A DNA stretch of 42,643 bases. Origin: Methanofastidiosum methylothiophilum (GTDB lineage: Archaea; Methanobacteriota_B; Thermococci; Methanofastidiosales; Methanofastidiosaceae). The notes under the pieces were generated by a model. It was not told where the DNA came from. It ran no database searches and was given only the letters and a program-made list of their open reading frames with translations. Positions 23,221-32,050 of this stretch are shown here, in pieces. A program made the position numbers and the translations under genes. Positions within the stretch are counted from its first letter, which is position 1, and every line of letters starts with the position of its first letter. The stretch covers positions 1-42,643 of the forward strand of contig LNJE01000013.1 of the NCBI GenBank assembly GCA_001587635.1, in the 5' to 3' direction.

Positions 23221-24552
23221 ATGGAAGATTATGCGCAGATGGAAAAAGAGTACGTCATGAGACCTTGGATGTGTCAAGCTGATGTCAGAGTTAACATTAT
23301 AGATAGGGCTGAAGGTATATATTTCTGGGATAAAGCAGGTAAAAAATATACTGATTTTTCTTCCCAACTTATGAGTTCAAGTTGCGGGCATAACGTAAAA
23401 GAAATAAATGATGGGATAATCGAACAGCTTAATAAATATGCCTATGTTACTTCTGGGCTTGGAAGTGAAGCAAGAGCAAAACTTGGAAAAATGATCGCTG
23501 ACATTACAGGGCCAAACTATAAGAGAACATTCTTTTCTTCAAGTGGCACTGAAGCAAATGAAGCTGCAGTCAAAGCCGCTAAATGGTACACAGGAAAATA
23601 CAAACTTATTTCTCGCTATCAATCATTTCACGGTGCCACCGGCATAGCAATGATGTTGACGGGGGATCCAAGGAGGTATCCAAATGAGCCTGGTTATCCA
23701 GGTGTATTACACGGACCCGATTGTTACTGTTATAGATGCCCATTCAAACTTGAATATCCAAAATGCGATATCTTATGTGCTAGATATATTGGCGATATGA
23801 TTAGATATGAGTCAAAAGAGTCAGTTGCCGCTATAATAACTGAGTCAATAGTGGGTTCAAATGGCATCATCCCTCCAGTAAAAGAATATTTCCCTATGTT
23901 AAGGGAAATTTGTGATAAATACAATGTAGTGTTAATTGCAGATGAAGTTATGACAGGATTTGGAAGAACAGGAAAATGGTTTGCATTTGAGCATTATAAC
24001 TATAATCCCGATATAATAACTTCAGCAAAGAACATATCTGCAACTTACGTTCCTCTTGCTGGAACTACTTATTCTAAGAAGATATCTGATTACTTTGAAG
24101 ATCATTGGTTTGTTGAAGGCCATACATTTGCAGGTCACCCACTTGGATGCGCAGCCGGAGTTGCAACAATAAATTACATGAAGAAGAATAAGCTAGTAGA
24201 AAATGCCGCAAAGATGGAAAAGGTAATGGAAAAAAGATTAAATGAGATCAAGGCTTGCCACAAATCAGTAGGTGATGTCAGAGGAAAAGGATTGTTCTGG
24301 GGAATTGAATTAATAAAAAACACTATTACAAAGGAACAAATGGGAACAAGAGAAGATAGATTCATTAGAGGGCATGTGTCAATACCCGCTAAAGTAGCAG
24401 GAGAATGTATGAGGAATGGGGTCTTCTTCTTACAGATGATCTCTACACTTCTATTTGCGCCCCCTCTGTCAATAAATGAAAAGCAGATAAACGAGGCTCT
24501 TGATGTTGTTGATATAGCTCTTGAGATCTCTGACAAAGAAGTTGTAGCATAA
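23221..24552 (+). CDS. Class III aminotransferase (omega-amino acid:pyruvate type)
   Basis: PLP-dependent enzyme of fold type I, class III. The 443-residue protein has SSSGTEANEAAVKAAK for PLP phosphate, FHGATGIAMM, the Asp of LIADEVMTGFGRTGKW and the PLP lysine in ITSAKNISATYVPL, where the usual SKG is SAKN. Related enzymes act on beta-alanine, taurine or GABA. Next to the hydantoinase it could take beta-alanine or beta-aminoisobutyrate from pyrimidine breakdown; no beta-ureidopropionase gene is nearby. GGAGG 6 bases upstream decides for ATG 23221. ATG 23194, in frame and 22 bases after TTATATAT, could give a nine-residue extension. Confidence 0.88.
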   Translation: MEDYAQMEKEYVMRPWMCQADVRVNIIDRAEGIYFWDKAGKKYTDFSSQLMSSSCGHNVKEINDGIIEQLNKYAYVTSGLGSEARAKLGKMIADITGPNYKRTFFSSSGTEANEAAVKAAKWYTGKYKLISRYQSFHGATGIAMMLTGDPRRYPNEPGYPGVLHGPDCYCYRCPFKLEYPKCDILCARYIGDMIRYESKESVAAIITESIVGSNGIIPPVKEYFPMLREICDKYNVVLIADEVMTGFGRTGKWFAFEHYNYNPDIITSAKNISATYVPLAGTTYSKKISDYFEDHWFVEGHTFAGHPLGCAAGVATINYMKKNKLVENAAKMEKVMEKRLNEIKACHKSVGDVRGKGLFWGIELIKNTITKEQMGTREDRFIRGHVSIPAKVAGECMRNGVFFLQMISTLLFAPPLSINEKQINEALDVVDIALEISDKEVVA

Positions 24553-24622
24553 ACTATTATTTTTTATCATGTAATTTTTTCTTAAGACAAATTTTATATA
24601 GGCTCCATATAGATTAACTTAC

Positions 24623-24706
24623 ATGGGTAAATATATTCTTCTCAATCATTTGCATAACTTATCGTTGTTTTCTCTACCTTTAAAGGAGGAAATTAAATGG
24701 ATGTAG
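24623..24706 (+). promoter_or_regulatory. Leaderless upstream ORF overlapping the YchF-like gene
   Basis: TTTATATA at 24593-24600 predicts a transcript beginning near 24623, and an ATG lies exactly there. It opens a 27-codon frame, rich in leucine (7 Leu), that runs through the GGAGG of the GTPase gene and stops 10 bases after its ATG, in another frame. It could couple or tune translation. I have no homology for it. Confidence 0.45.
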
Positions 24707-25884
24707 GGGTTATTGGAAAGCCTAATGTAGGAAAATCAACTTTTTTTAATGCTGTCACTCTTGGAGGGGCAGAAATTGCAAATTATCCTTTCACTACAAT
24801 TGACTCAAACATTGGGGCAACTTATGTCACATATAATTGCCCTTGCAAGGAGCTTCATGTAACATGTTCCCCTCAAAATTCAAGATGTATAGAAGGGATA
24901 AGACTTGTTCCTTTAAAGATAATAGATGTTGCAGGTCTTGTAAAAGGTGCACACACTGGGAGAGGTCTTGGAAACAAGTTCTTAAATGACCTCTCAAGGG
25001 CCGAAACATTGATACATATAGTTGATGCGTCAGGCTCAACGGATATCGAAGGAAATCCAGTTCCCATAGGAACTCATAATCCAATTGAAGATATAGAATT
25101 TTTAGAAGAAGAAATTAATCTTTGGTTTTTCGGTATACTAAATGATAACTGGTTTAGATTTGCAAGAAAAGTGTGCTCAGGGCATCATGACTTCTGTAAA
25201 ATTGTCGCTGAACAATTCACTGGGATAGGCATAACTGAAGGAACCGTAATTGCTTCAATTAGAGAAACAGGACTAAATCCAGAGCAATGTATACACTGGA
25301 AGGACGAGGAGTTATTGATATTTGCCAGATCACTTAGAAAAATTTCTAAACCAATTACAATAGTTCTAAACAAAGTGGACATAGCCCCACCAGAGAATAT
25401 TAAAGCTCTGAAAGAAAAAATTGGTGAAGTGTTCACAATTAGTGCTGAAGCTGAACTTGTTTTAAGAAAAGCAGCAAATGCAGGCCTTATAAAATATATT
25501 CCTTCACAAAAAACATTTGAAATATCTGGGAATTTAAATGACATGCAAAAAAATGCTTTAAACAAAATCAAGAACTTTATGGAAAAAAATGAGGGCACAG
25601 GTGTCCAGAATGTTATTAATCAAGTAGTATTCAATATTTTGGGGAAAATAGTGGTATATCCTGTAGAGGATGAGTCGCACATGAAGGATGGGAAAGGCAA
25701 CGTACTGCCTGATGCATACCTAATGGAAAAAGGTTCAACCCCAAGAGATTTGGCATTTAGAATACACACAGATATTGGAAAGAGTTTTCTTTATGCGGTC
25801 AATGCAAGGACTAAGATGAGGATAAAGGATGATTACGAGCTTCAAAATGGAGATATTATTAAGATAGTTTCTGCTGCGAGGTAG
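24697..25884 (+). CDS. OBG/YchF-type GTPase with C-terminal TGS domain
   Basis: The 395-residue translation-associated GTPase has G1 GKPNVGKSTFFNAV, switch TT in YPFTTI, G3 DVAGLVKGAHTG and G4 NKVD. A cysteine-rich insertion follows G2 (CPCKELHVTC, CSPQNSRC), as in archaeal MJ1332-like homologues. A helical domain follows, and the final TGS domain reads GSTPRDLAFRIHTDIG to GDIIKIVSAAR. G4 NKVD predicts GTP, unlike bacterial YchF with its ATP-preferring site. A strong AAAGGAGG lies before ATG 24697, but a leaderless uORF overlaps it. The stop abuts the SerK-like stop exactly. Confidence 0.9.
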   Translation: MDVGVIGKPNVGKSTFFNAVTLGGAEIANYPFTTIDSNIGATYVTYNCPCKELHVTCSPQNSRCIEGIRLVPLKIIDVAGLVKGAHTGRGLGNKFLNDLSRAETLIHIVDASGSTDIEGNPVPIGTHNPIEDIEFLEEEINLWFFGILNDNWFRFARKVCSGHHDFCKIVAEQFTGIGITEGTVIASIRETGLNPEQCIHWKDEELLIFARSLRKISKPITIVLNKVDIAPPENIKALKEKIGEVFTISAEAELVLRKAANAGLIKYIPSQKTFEISGNLNDMQKNALNKIKNFMEKNEGTGVQNVINQVVFNILGKIVVYPVEDESHMKDGKGNVLPDAYLMEKGSTPRDLAFRIHTDIGKSFLYAVNARTKMRIKDDYELQNGDIIKIVSAAR

Positions 25885-26400
25885 TCACATGAGTTCTTCA
25901 AGAGGTATATCGACAAACTTGTTCAATTTAGGGAGTATATGTCTTGTAGTTTTTGGTGGGAAAAGTTTTCCTCTCCTTGCAGTCTTAACAACTTCGTCCT
26001 TTGTCACCTTTTTAGGAACTAATATTGCATCAGCCTTTTCAGAATAAAGTAGCCAATAGGCTTTCTTCAAAGTCTTTTCGTATCTTACAGTCATACCATT
26101 TTTTTCCAATATTTCTACTATCTTACCTAAATCCCCATAAATAACTGGGAACCATTGGCCTAATTTTATCTCAGGATCATTATAATTAACAAGCAGACAA
26201 GGGACCTTTTTACAACCAAGTCTTTTTGCAGCTTCAAATCTATGATGACCATCGAGAATTGTCATTGTATCTCCATCAACAATTATGGCAACTGAGAACT
26301 TCTTTTCCCTCTCCATCTTAATCATTAATCGATTAAGAACACTTGGAACTATACGCTCGTGAGTATTTAGCTTTTCAATCTCGATGTACTCTATATCCAT
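25885..26400 (-). CDS. SerK-like free serine kinase (ParB/Srx fold)
   Basis: This 171-residue protein resembles SerK of Thermococcus, an ADP-dependent L-serine kinase that makes O-phosphoserine for cysteine synthesis. Shared features are the ParB-type IVDGDTMTILDGHHRFEAAKRLG, then GQWFPVIYGDLGKIVEIL with a following helix, and the C-terminal PPKTTRHILP with VDIPLEEL. The Thermococcus enzyme is about 240 residues by memory, so this is a shorter form missing part of the middle. The specific substrate is inferred. A TATAAGAT-like box about 20 bases upstream suggests a leaderless start. It is downstream of hypF with 23 bases between. Confidence 0.75.
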   Translation of the reverse strand: MDIEYIEIEKLNTHERIVPSVLNRLMIKMEREKKFSVAIIVDGDTMTILDGHHRFEAAKRLGCKKVPCLLVNYNDPEIKLGQWFPVIYGDLGKIVEILEKNGMTVRYEKTLKKAYWLLYSEKADAILVPKKVTKDEVVKTARRGKLFPPKTTRHILPKLNKFVDIPLEELM

Positions 26401-26423
26401 AAACAGATACTTGAGTTAAAATC

Positions 26424-28643
26424 TTATATGTTTTTGTATGCAAAAAGGGATTGTCCAAATGAAACACCACCATCCCCACATGGGATAAGTTTGTGCTCAA
26501 CATACCTTAAGCCGCTTGATTCTACTTTTTTCCTAATAGCATTTGTGAATATCCTATTATAGGCTACACCACCTGAAAAACCAATCGGGAGGTGATCCAC
26601 TCTAGCATTTTCAATAGCAATGTCAGAAAATGCATTGGCAAGAGAAATATGGACAGTTTTTGCCAGATCCTCCCTTATATGTTTATGTCTTAGATTAAAT
26701 ATTTCCTTTGCAAAATCTTCTATTTGAAGTATATTGTTTTCAACTTCAATTGGTATTTTAAGATCATTCCCATTCCATGCTAATGACTCTAATTTCATTG
26801 CGGGCTCACCTTCATACGTTCTTTCAGAACAAGAAAATAGCATAGTAGAGAACATATCAAGTATCCTGCCACAAGAAGTTGAAAAAATCTTCTCTTCAGC
26901 CACTAATTTCTTTAATACTTCAATGCCCTGGCCACCATATTTATAGGAGGTCGAGTATTCACTTAGATCTTCATCTTTTAAAATAGAAACTAATACTCGT
27001 ATAGGTTCCTTTGCGGCTTTATCACCACCAACAAGAGCATATTTTTTTAAGTGGCCTATACGCTCTTCACCATTGCCTGTAACATGGAATACCTCCCCTC
27101 CCCACGAAGTCCCATCAAGACCATATCCAGTTCCGTCACAGACAATTGCAATACCTTCTTCTATTTTATTTTCAGCAAATACCGCTCTAGCGTGGGAGAT
27201 GTGGTGCTGCACCTTCAAAAGGGGTATCCCCGATTCTTTAGAGTATCTTTCAGCTAGTTTTGTAGTTTCATACTGTGGGTGGAGATCAGATACTAATAAC
27301 TCGATTTCTTCCATCCTCATATTTAAAAGAGTCAGCATTTTTTTAATTGCATCTTCAAAAAATAGTAAAGTATCATATCGGCTAGTGTTTCCTATATGCT
27401 GGGAGATAAATGCTTTCTTTTCCTTGGTAAGTGTAAATACGTTATTAAGTTCAGCACCAAAAGCCAAAACTTTTTTTGAATGAGGAATATTTATCCCATG
27501 GGGCACAAAGCCTCTTGATCTTCTAATAAACTTACCATCACGGACAACTGAGTCGTCACATCTATTGTATATTTCTAGATTATTGCACATGAAGTAGTCC
27601 ACATTAAGAGACTCAAATGCAGAATTGTTGTCAATTATCATTGGATTACCTGGCATATTAGCGGAGGTCATAACAAAAAAATCCAAAGTAGTGTAATTAA
27701 ATAACAAAAAATGAAGTGGAGAGTATGGCAACATTATACCTACATTATGAAGTCCAGGAGATACAATTTCAAATTCTTTAGGGTTCTTTTTTTCTAATAC
27801 CACAATAGGTCGTTCGCGAGATGTTAGAGCGTTCTTTTCTTCATAATTCACATTGCAACACTTTTCTATAGCTTCAATGTTTCTGCCAAGAATCGCAAAT
27901 GGCTGGTAAGGTCTCCCGAGTCTTATCCTAAGCTCGTCTACAACTTCTTTATTTAACGCATCACACCCAATGTGATATCCACCGAGTCCTTTAATAGCAA
28001 TGATCTTTCCATCTTCTAATAACTTTGCTGCCGATTCAATTGGATTTTCTATTTTTTCTCTAGACCTATTAAAAAGTGAATAATGTGGGCCACATACAGG
28101 GCACGCAACAGGCTCTGCATGATATCTTCTATTAAGAACATCCCTGTATTCCTTAAGACACTCAGGGCAAAGTTTAAACTTTTCCATAGTTGTCATTTCT
28201 CTATCATAAGGGGTCTTTTTGATTATTGTAAATCTTGGACCACAGTTTGTACAATTGATAAAGGGATAGAAGGCCCTTCTATCTGTTTTAAGGAAAAGCT
28301 CCCTCTGGCAATCCTCGCACACACATACATCAGGCGGGATCATTGAGGCTGAACCACCGTTTCCACTTTTACTCTCTTTTATATAGAAAAGATTACCTTT
28401 AAAATTTTCATCAAAAGATTTATCATTTATCAAAAGCCTATCGATTTTGGCTAATGGAGGCTTTTTTTGATTCAAATCATCGATAAATTTAGTTATTTGG
28501 TCCTGAGGGCCATCAACAACGATTTCTACGTTATCTCCTCTGTTTCTAACATAGCCGCTTAAACCATTTTCAATGGCTGTTTTATATACAAATGGTCTAA
28601 ATCCCACAGCCTGAACTGTTCCATAGACCACAATACTCTTCAT
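26424..28643 (-). CDS. hypF: Carbamoyltransferase HypF
   Basis: HypF makes carbamoyl-AMP from carbamoyl phosphate and passes the group to HypE for the cyanide ligands of [NiFe] hydrogenases. The 739-residue protein is complete: acylphosphatase domain (GTVQAVGFRPFVYKTA, RNRGDNVEI), two zinc fingers (CVCEDC, CTNCGPRF; CPEC, CPVCGPHY), YrdC domain (IAIKGLGGYHIGCDALN) and Kae1-like domain (HHISHARAV, DGTGYGLDGTSWGGE). Other hyp genes are not here, so the hydrogenase genes lie elsewhere. TATATAAA (28666-28673) ends 23 bases before the ATG (leaderless). Confidence 0.97.
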   Translation of the reverse strand: MKSIVVYGTVQAVGFRPFVYKTAIENGLSGYVRNRGDNVEIVVDGPQDQITKFIDDLNQKKPPLAKIDRLLINDKSFDENFKGNLFYIKESKSGNGGSASMIPPDVCVCEDCQRELFLKTDRRAFYPFINCTNCGPRFTIIKKTPYDREMTTMEKFKLCPECLKEYRDVLNRRYHAEPVACPVCGPHYSLFNRSREKIENPIESAAKLLEDGKIIAIKGLGGYHIGCDALNKEVVDELRIRLGRPYQPFAILGRNIEAIEKCCNVNYEEKNALTSRERPIVVLEKKNPKEFEIVSPGLHNVGIMLPYSPLHFLLFNYTTLDFFVMTSANMPGNPMIIDNNSAFESLNVDYFMCNNLEIYNRCDDSVVRDGKFIRRSRGFVPHGINIPHSKKVLAFGAELNNVFTLTKEKKAFISQHIGNTSRYDTLLFFEDAIKKMLTLLNMRMEEIELLVSDLHPQYETTKLAERYSKESGIPLLKVQHHISHARAVFAENKIEEGIAIVCDGTGYGLDGTSWGGEVFHVTGNGEERIGHLKKYALVGGDKAAKEPIRVLVSILKDEDLSEYSTSYKYGGQGIEVLKKLVAEEKIFSTSCGRILDMFSTMLFSCSERTYEGEPAMKLESLAWNGNDLKIPIEVENNILQIEDFAKEIFNLRHKHIREDLAKTVHISLANAFSDIAIENARVDHLPIGFSGGVAYNRIFTNAIRKKVESSGLRYVEHKLIPCGDGGVSFGQSLFAYKNI

Positions 28644-28717
28644 GGACTCTGCAATAATGCCGTTTATATAAAATTTATCATCGATATGGAACTTTTTAGA
28701 AATAAAATGTATAGCAA

Positions 28718-28731
28718 ACGTTTATAAACGT
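28718..28731. promoter_or_regulatory. Perfect palindrome around the GAPDH TATA box
   Basis: ACGTTTATAAACGT is a perfect 14-base palindrome that contains the TATA box TTTATAAA (28721-28728). It predicts a start near 28752 for the GAPDH unit, leaving a 47-base leader. Symmetric flanks of ACG/CGT could be a repressor site competing with TBP. Confidence 0.4.
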
Positions 28732-28798
28732 CCGATTTCAAATATCTTCAAGGTGAAACTAATTTACTTATTAATAACTTCTAATAAAGGTGAATTTC

Positions 28799-29800
28799 AT
28801 GATCAATGTATTCATAAATGGGTATGGAACTGTTGGGAAGAGGGTAGCAGATGCAGTCGCCCTCCAGAAGGATATGAAGATAATTGGTGTTTCAAAGAGA
28901 ACACCTGATTTTGATGCAGAACAGGCAATAAAGAAGGGCTATGATCTTTATTGCGTTGATGGGGTCGATATAGACACCTTCAAAAAGAGAGGATTGAAAA
29001 CACAAGGTTACTTAAAAGATATTAAAGACTCTGTAGATGTAGTTGTGGACTGTGCACCTGGAAAACAGGGTGCTAAGAACATGGATCTCTACAAATCACT
29101 TGGGCTTAATGCCATTTTTCAAGGAGGAGAGGATGCTTCTATTGGAACCTCCTTTAACGCTCACTCTAATTTTGATAAGAATATAGGTCAAAAATACATA
29201 AGGGTCGTTTCTTGCAATACAACTGGACTTGCAAGNACTCTAAACTGCCTAAACGAAGCTAANGCCTTAAAGAAGGTGAAGGCGGTAATGATTAGAAGGG
29301 CAGCTGATCCTGGGGACAACAAAAGAGGACCTATAAATGCTATAGTACCTGAAGTNAAGGTNCCATCTCATCATGGCCCGGATTTAAAGACTGTTCTCCC
29401 AGTAGATATTGAAACCATAGCTGTAAAGGTGCCTACAACATTGATGCATCTTCACACAATAATGGTGGATTTAAAGAGNGATATGAAGAGGGAGGAAGTA
29501 ATAGACTTATTTAATAACGTATCAAGAGTTATTTTAGTCAGTAAAGAAGATGGGATAGATTCTACTGCAGATATAATGGAGTTTGCAAAGAATCTTAACA
29601 GAAACAGAGGGGACATGTTTGAAACTATAGTCTGGAAGGATTCAATTAATATTAAGGACGGAACGCTTTACTATATCCAGGCTATTCATCAAGAATCCGA
29701 TATTGTTCCTGAAAATGTAGATGCCATTAGAGCTATGTTTGATCTTAAAAAGAGAGATGAGTCAATTAATATGACAAACAAAGCCTTAGGTATTCTATAA
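28799..29800 (+). CDS. gap: Glyceraldehyde-3-phosphate dehydrogenase, archaeal type II
   Basis: Archaeal phosphorylating GAPDH, interconverting glyceraldehyde-3-phosphate and 1,3-bisphosphoglycerate in glycolysis or gluconeogenesis. The 333-residue protein starts MINVFINGYGTVGKRVADAV (Rossmann). The catalytic cysteine is in VVSCNTTGL, and VMIRRAADPGD and LMHLHTIMVD match the archaeal type. Five N bases all fall at third positions. GGTGA 5 bases upstream sets ATG 28799; the frame opens at GTG 28790. It leads GAPDH-dnaG-pcc1-rps3ae, where tight spacing points to one transcript. Confidence 0.95.
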   Translation: MINVFINGYGTVGKRVADAVALQKDMKIIGVSKRTPDFDAEQAIKKGYDLYCVDGVDIDTFKKRGLKTQGYLKDIKDSVDVVVDCAPGKQGAKNMDLYKSLGLNAIFQGGEDASIGTSFNAHSNFDKNIGQKYIRVVSCNTTGLAXTLNCLNEAXALKKVKAVMIRRAADPGDNKRGPINAIVPEXKXPSHHGPDLKTVLPVDIETIAVKVPTTLMHLHTIMVDLKXDMKREEVIDLFNNVSRVILVSKEDGIDSTADIMEFAKNLNRNRGDMFETIVWKDSINIKDGTLYYIQAIHQESDIVPENVDAIRAMFDLKKRDESINMTNKALGIL

Positions 29801-29825
29801 TTTTTTTGAGAGGAGGGAATTTATT

Positions 29826-31157
29826 ATGAGTGATAAAGATTTTATTGAGGATATTGTATCGAAGAAAGGAGACGATTATCTTAAGGACATAAAAGAGGAA
29901 GTTGGTACAACTAAATACATCATCAAAGCTCAGATTAATGCAAGCGGCATTGTAGAACGGCCTGATGTCGTTGGGGCTATATTTGGGCAGACTGAAGGAT
30001 TGTTAAGTGATGACCTTGACTTACGGGAACTACAAAAGACTGGGAGAATTGGAAGGATTAGAGTAAACATCAATTCAAAGAATGGAAAAAGTACAGGGGA
30101 GATAATTGTCCCTTCGAGTCTTGACAAAGTTGAAACTGCCATTCTTGCAGCTTCACTTGAAACAATCGATAGAGTTGGACCTTGCAATGCTAGGATAGAT
30201 GTAACAACAATAGAAGATGTTAGAAAATCAAAGAGGAACTATGTAGTTGATAGGGCTAAAATTATTCTGACAACAATGGTGGATGAGATAACGCCTGAAA
30301 GCTCTGAACTTACAGATGAAGTTAAGGAATCTGTTAGAATGGGGGAAATTCAATCCTTTGGAGAAGATCAGCTTCCCGCAGGACCTAATGTTGACGAAAG
30401 TGATGCGATAATTGTTGTTGAGGGAAGAGCAGATGTTTTAAATTTGTTAAAATACGGAATCAAAAACACCCTTGCTGTAGAAGGGACAAGCGTTTCAAAA
30501 ACAATTGCAGCAATATCCCATGAAAAGACAGTTACTGCATTTGTGGACGGGGATAGAGGCGGAGAGCTGATACTAAAAGAGCTTTTTCAGGTTGCAGAGG
30601 TCGACTATATTGCAAGAGCGCCCATGGGAAAAGAGGTAGAGGATCTAACAAAAAAAGAAATAATTAAGGCTCTAAGGAACAAGATCCCAGCTGAACAGTG
30701 GATTGTTGAAAACATTGACAAGCCAAGATATGAACAATCAAAACCACAAGTAAAACATGACGAAAAGGAACCACAGCAGAAGCACCACCGCCCTGAATCA
30801 TATCATAAACCTCCAGAACCCATCCCATTGAAAAAGCCTTACTCAGATCTTGATCGATTTGGCGAAATAATCGAAAAATTACCTGGAACACTCGATGCAT
30901 ACCTTTTGGATGCAGAAGGTAAAATAAAGCACAAAGTTTCTGTGAGGGATTTAGTTGATGCAATGAGATATACAGAAGACTACGAAGCAGTCGTATTTGA
31001 TGGTGTTGTTACACAGAGACTCGTTGATATTGCGGGTGAAAAAGGTGTCAAATTCCTTGTTGGTGTTAAAACAGGAAACATAACTAAGAAGCCTGTTAAT
31101 CTAAAAGTACTTTCCTTTAAGGAACAGAGCGGGGAAATGGAAGCTGCAGGTGTCTAG
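29826..31157 (+). CDS. dnaG: Archaeal DnaG primase-like protein
   Basis: DnaG of archaea is mainly an exosome subunit that helps RNA decay, though it keeps primase-like Toprim activity. The 443-residue protein begins KYIIKAQINASGIVERPDVVGAIFG, followed by the Toprim motifs VVEGRADVLNLL and FVDGDRGGEL. Residues 300-340 hold a low-complexity linker rich in His, Pro and Lys (HDEKEPQQKHHRPESYHKPP), then a C-terminal domain. AGGAGGG sits 8-10 bases before the ATG. The last codons overlap pcc1 by 8 bases. Confidence 0.93.
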   Translation: MSDKDFIEDIVSKKGDDYLKDIKEEVGTTKYIIKAQINASGIVERPDVVGAIFGQTEGLLSDDLDLRELQKTGRIGRIRVNINSKNGKSTGEIIVPSSLDKVETAILAASLETIDRVGPCNARIDVTTIEDVRKSKRNYVVDRAKIILTTMVDEITPESSELTDEVKESVRMGEIQSFGEDQLPAGPNVDESDAIIVVEGRADVLNLLKYGIKNTLAVEGTSVSKTIAAISHEKTVTAFVDGDRGGELILKELFQVAEVDYIARAPMGKEVEDLTKKEIIKALRNKIPAEQWIVENIDKPRYEQSKPQVKHDEKEPQQKHHRPESYHKPPEPIPLKKPYSDLDRFGEIIEKLPGTLDAYLLDAEGKIKHKVSVRDLVDAMRYTEDYEAVVFDGVVTQRLVDIAGEKGVKFLVGVKTGNITKKPVNLKVLSFKEQSGEMEAAGV

Positions 31158-31386
31158 AATTAAAGTAAAACTTTCTTTATTTTTAGACAGCGAAAAAACT
31201 GCTGACGTTTATTACAATGGGATTTACATTGATAACAAACCTTTTAAAGGAACTTCCATCTCTACTAGAATATATAAAGAGACCTTAGAAGTTGAATCTG
31301 AGTCTGATTCTATAGGGACTCTTAAGAATACTGTAGATGATATTATCGCATGTGTTGAGGCAATAAGGAAAACATTAATATTATAG
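31150..31386 (+). CDS. pcc1: KEOPS complex subunit Pcc1
   Basis: Pcc1 is a small dimer-forming subunit of KEOPS, which makes t6A at position 37 of ANN-decoding tRNAs. The 78-residue protein has the expected strand-helix pattern and DTV-like end (GTLKNTVDDIIACVEAIRKTL). The start is GTG, overlapping dnaG by 8 bases. No other KEOPS gene (Kae1, Bud32, Cgi121) is in the window. The call rests on size, fold pattern and the DnaG-Pcc1-eS3A context. Confidence 0.8.
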   Translation: MSRIKVKLSLFLDSEKTADVYYNGIYIDNKPFKGTSISTRIYKETLEVESESDSIGTLKNTVDDIIACVEAIRKTLIL

Positions 31387-31397
31387 GAGGAATTTTA

Positions 31398-31997
31398 TTG
31401 GCTAGAAAAAGAGTAGCGGGAAAAGATCCATGGAAGGCAAAGACATGGTATACCATTTATGCTCCTGATATGTTTGATAAGAAGGAGATTGGTGAGACGA
31501 TATCTGACAAGCCTGAAAAAGTTTTAGGTAGGAAGATTGAGACAAACATGAAGGAGATTACAGGTGACTTAAAGAAGAGTCACATTAAACTAATCTTTAG
31601 GGTTAAAGAAGTCACAGGAGAAAATGCATATACCGAATTCTTTAGACAGGAGCTTTCAAGGTCCTATCTTAGAAGTCAAATAAGAAGAAGGAACTCAAAA
31701 GTTGACTCAATTTTTAACATAACGACAAAGGACGGCTATAATTTAAGGGCATCAACTTCTGCAATCCTTACAACTAGGATACTCACATCCCAGAAGAAGG
31801 CCATACGAGAGGTAATAAATCAAGAGCTAAAATCAATCAGTACAAACAATGACTTTGCTCAATTTTTAGATGAAGTGACAAGCGGAAAGATGTCAAGTGA
31901 GATATATAAAAAAGCAAGAAAAATCTACCCTCTTAAAAGAGTTGAAGTCACAAAGATAAAACTAGTTGACAAGCCACAAGTAAAAGAGGCTGCATAA
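31398..31997 (+). CDS. rps3ae: Small ribosomal subunit protein eS1 (S3Ae)
   Basis: The archaeal/eukaryotic 30S protein eS1/S3Ae of 199 residues. It starts MARKRVAGKDPWKAKTWYTI, has GRKIETNMKEITGDL, FRQELSRSYLRSQIRRR and a final EIYKKARKIYPLKRVEVTK, all diagnostic. The start codon is TTG with GGAGG 7 bases upstream. It is the last gene of the GAPDH-dnaG-pcc1 unit and is followed by a hairpin and T-run. Confidence 0.96.
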   Translation: MARKRVAGKDPWKAKTWYTIYAPDMFDKKEIGETISDKPEKVLGRKIETNMKEITGDLKKSHIKLIFRVKEVTGENAYTEFFRQELSRSYLRSQIRRRNSKVDSIFNITTKDGYNLRASTSAILTTRILTSQKKAIREVINQELKSISTNNDFAQFLDEVTSGKMSSEIYKKARKIYPLKRVEVTKIKLVDKPQVKEAA

Positions 31998-32040
31998 ACT
32001 GTGGAAGACCAATCTTTCCATAGTATTTTTTATTCTTTAA
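31998..32040 (+). terminator. Hairpin and T-run after rps3ae
   Basis: ACTGTGGAAGA pairs with TCTTTCCATAGT around a short loop, giving about ten base pairs with two wobbles. A run of T-rich sequence (ATTTTTTATTCTTT) follows. It starts one base after the stop codon and should end the GAPDH operon. Confidence 0.6.
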
Positions 32041-32050
32041 AAAATCTTAA

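Noticed and set aside
25185..25598. 137-codon minus-strand frame in the YchF-like gene
   Set aside because: Shadow of the coding frame, with a hydrophobic meaningless product.
27073..27483. 136-codon plus-strand frame inside hypF
   Set aside because: Antisense shadow of a complete, motif-rich HypF.
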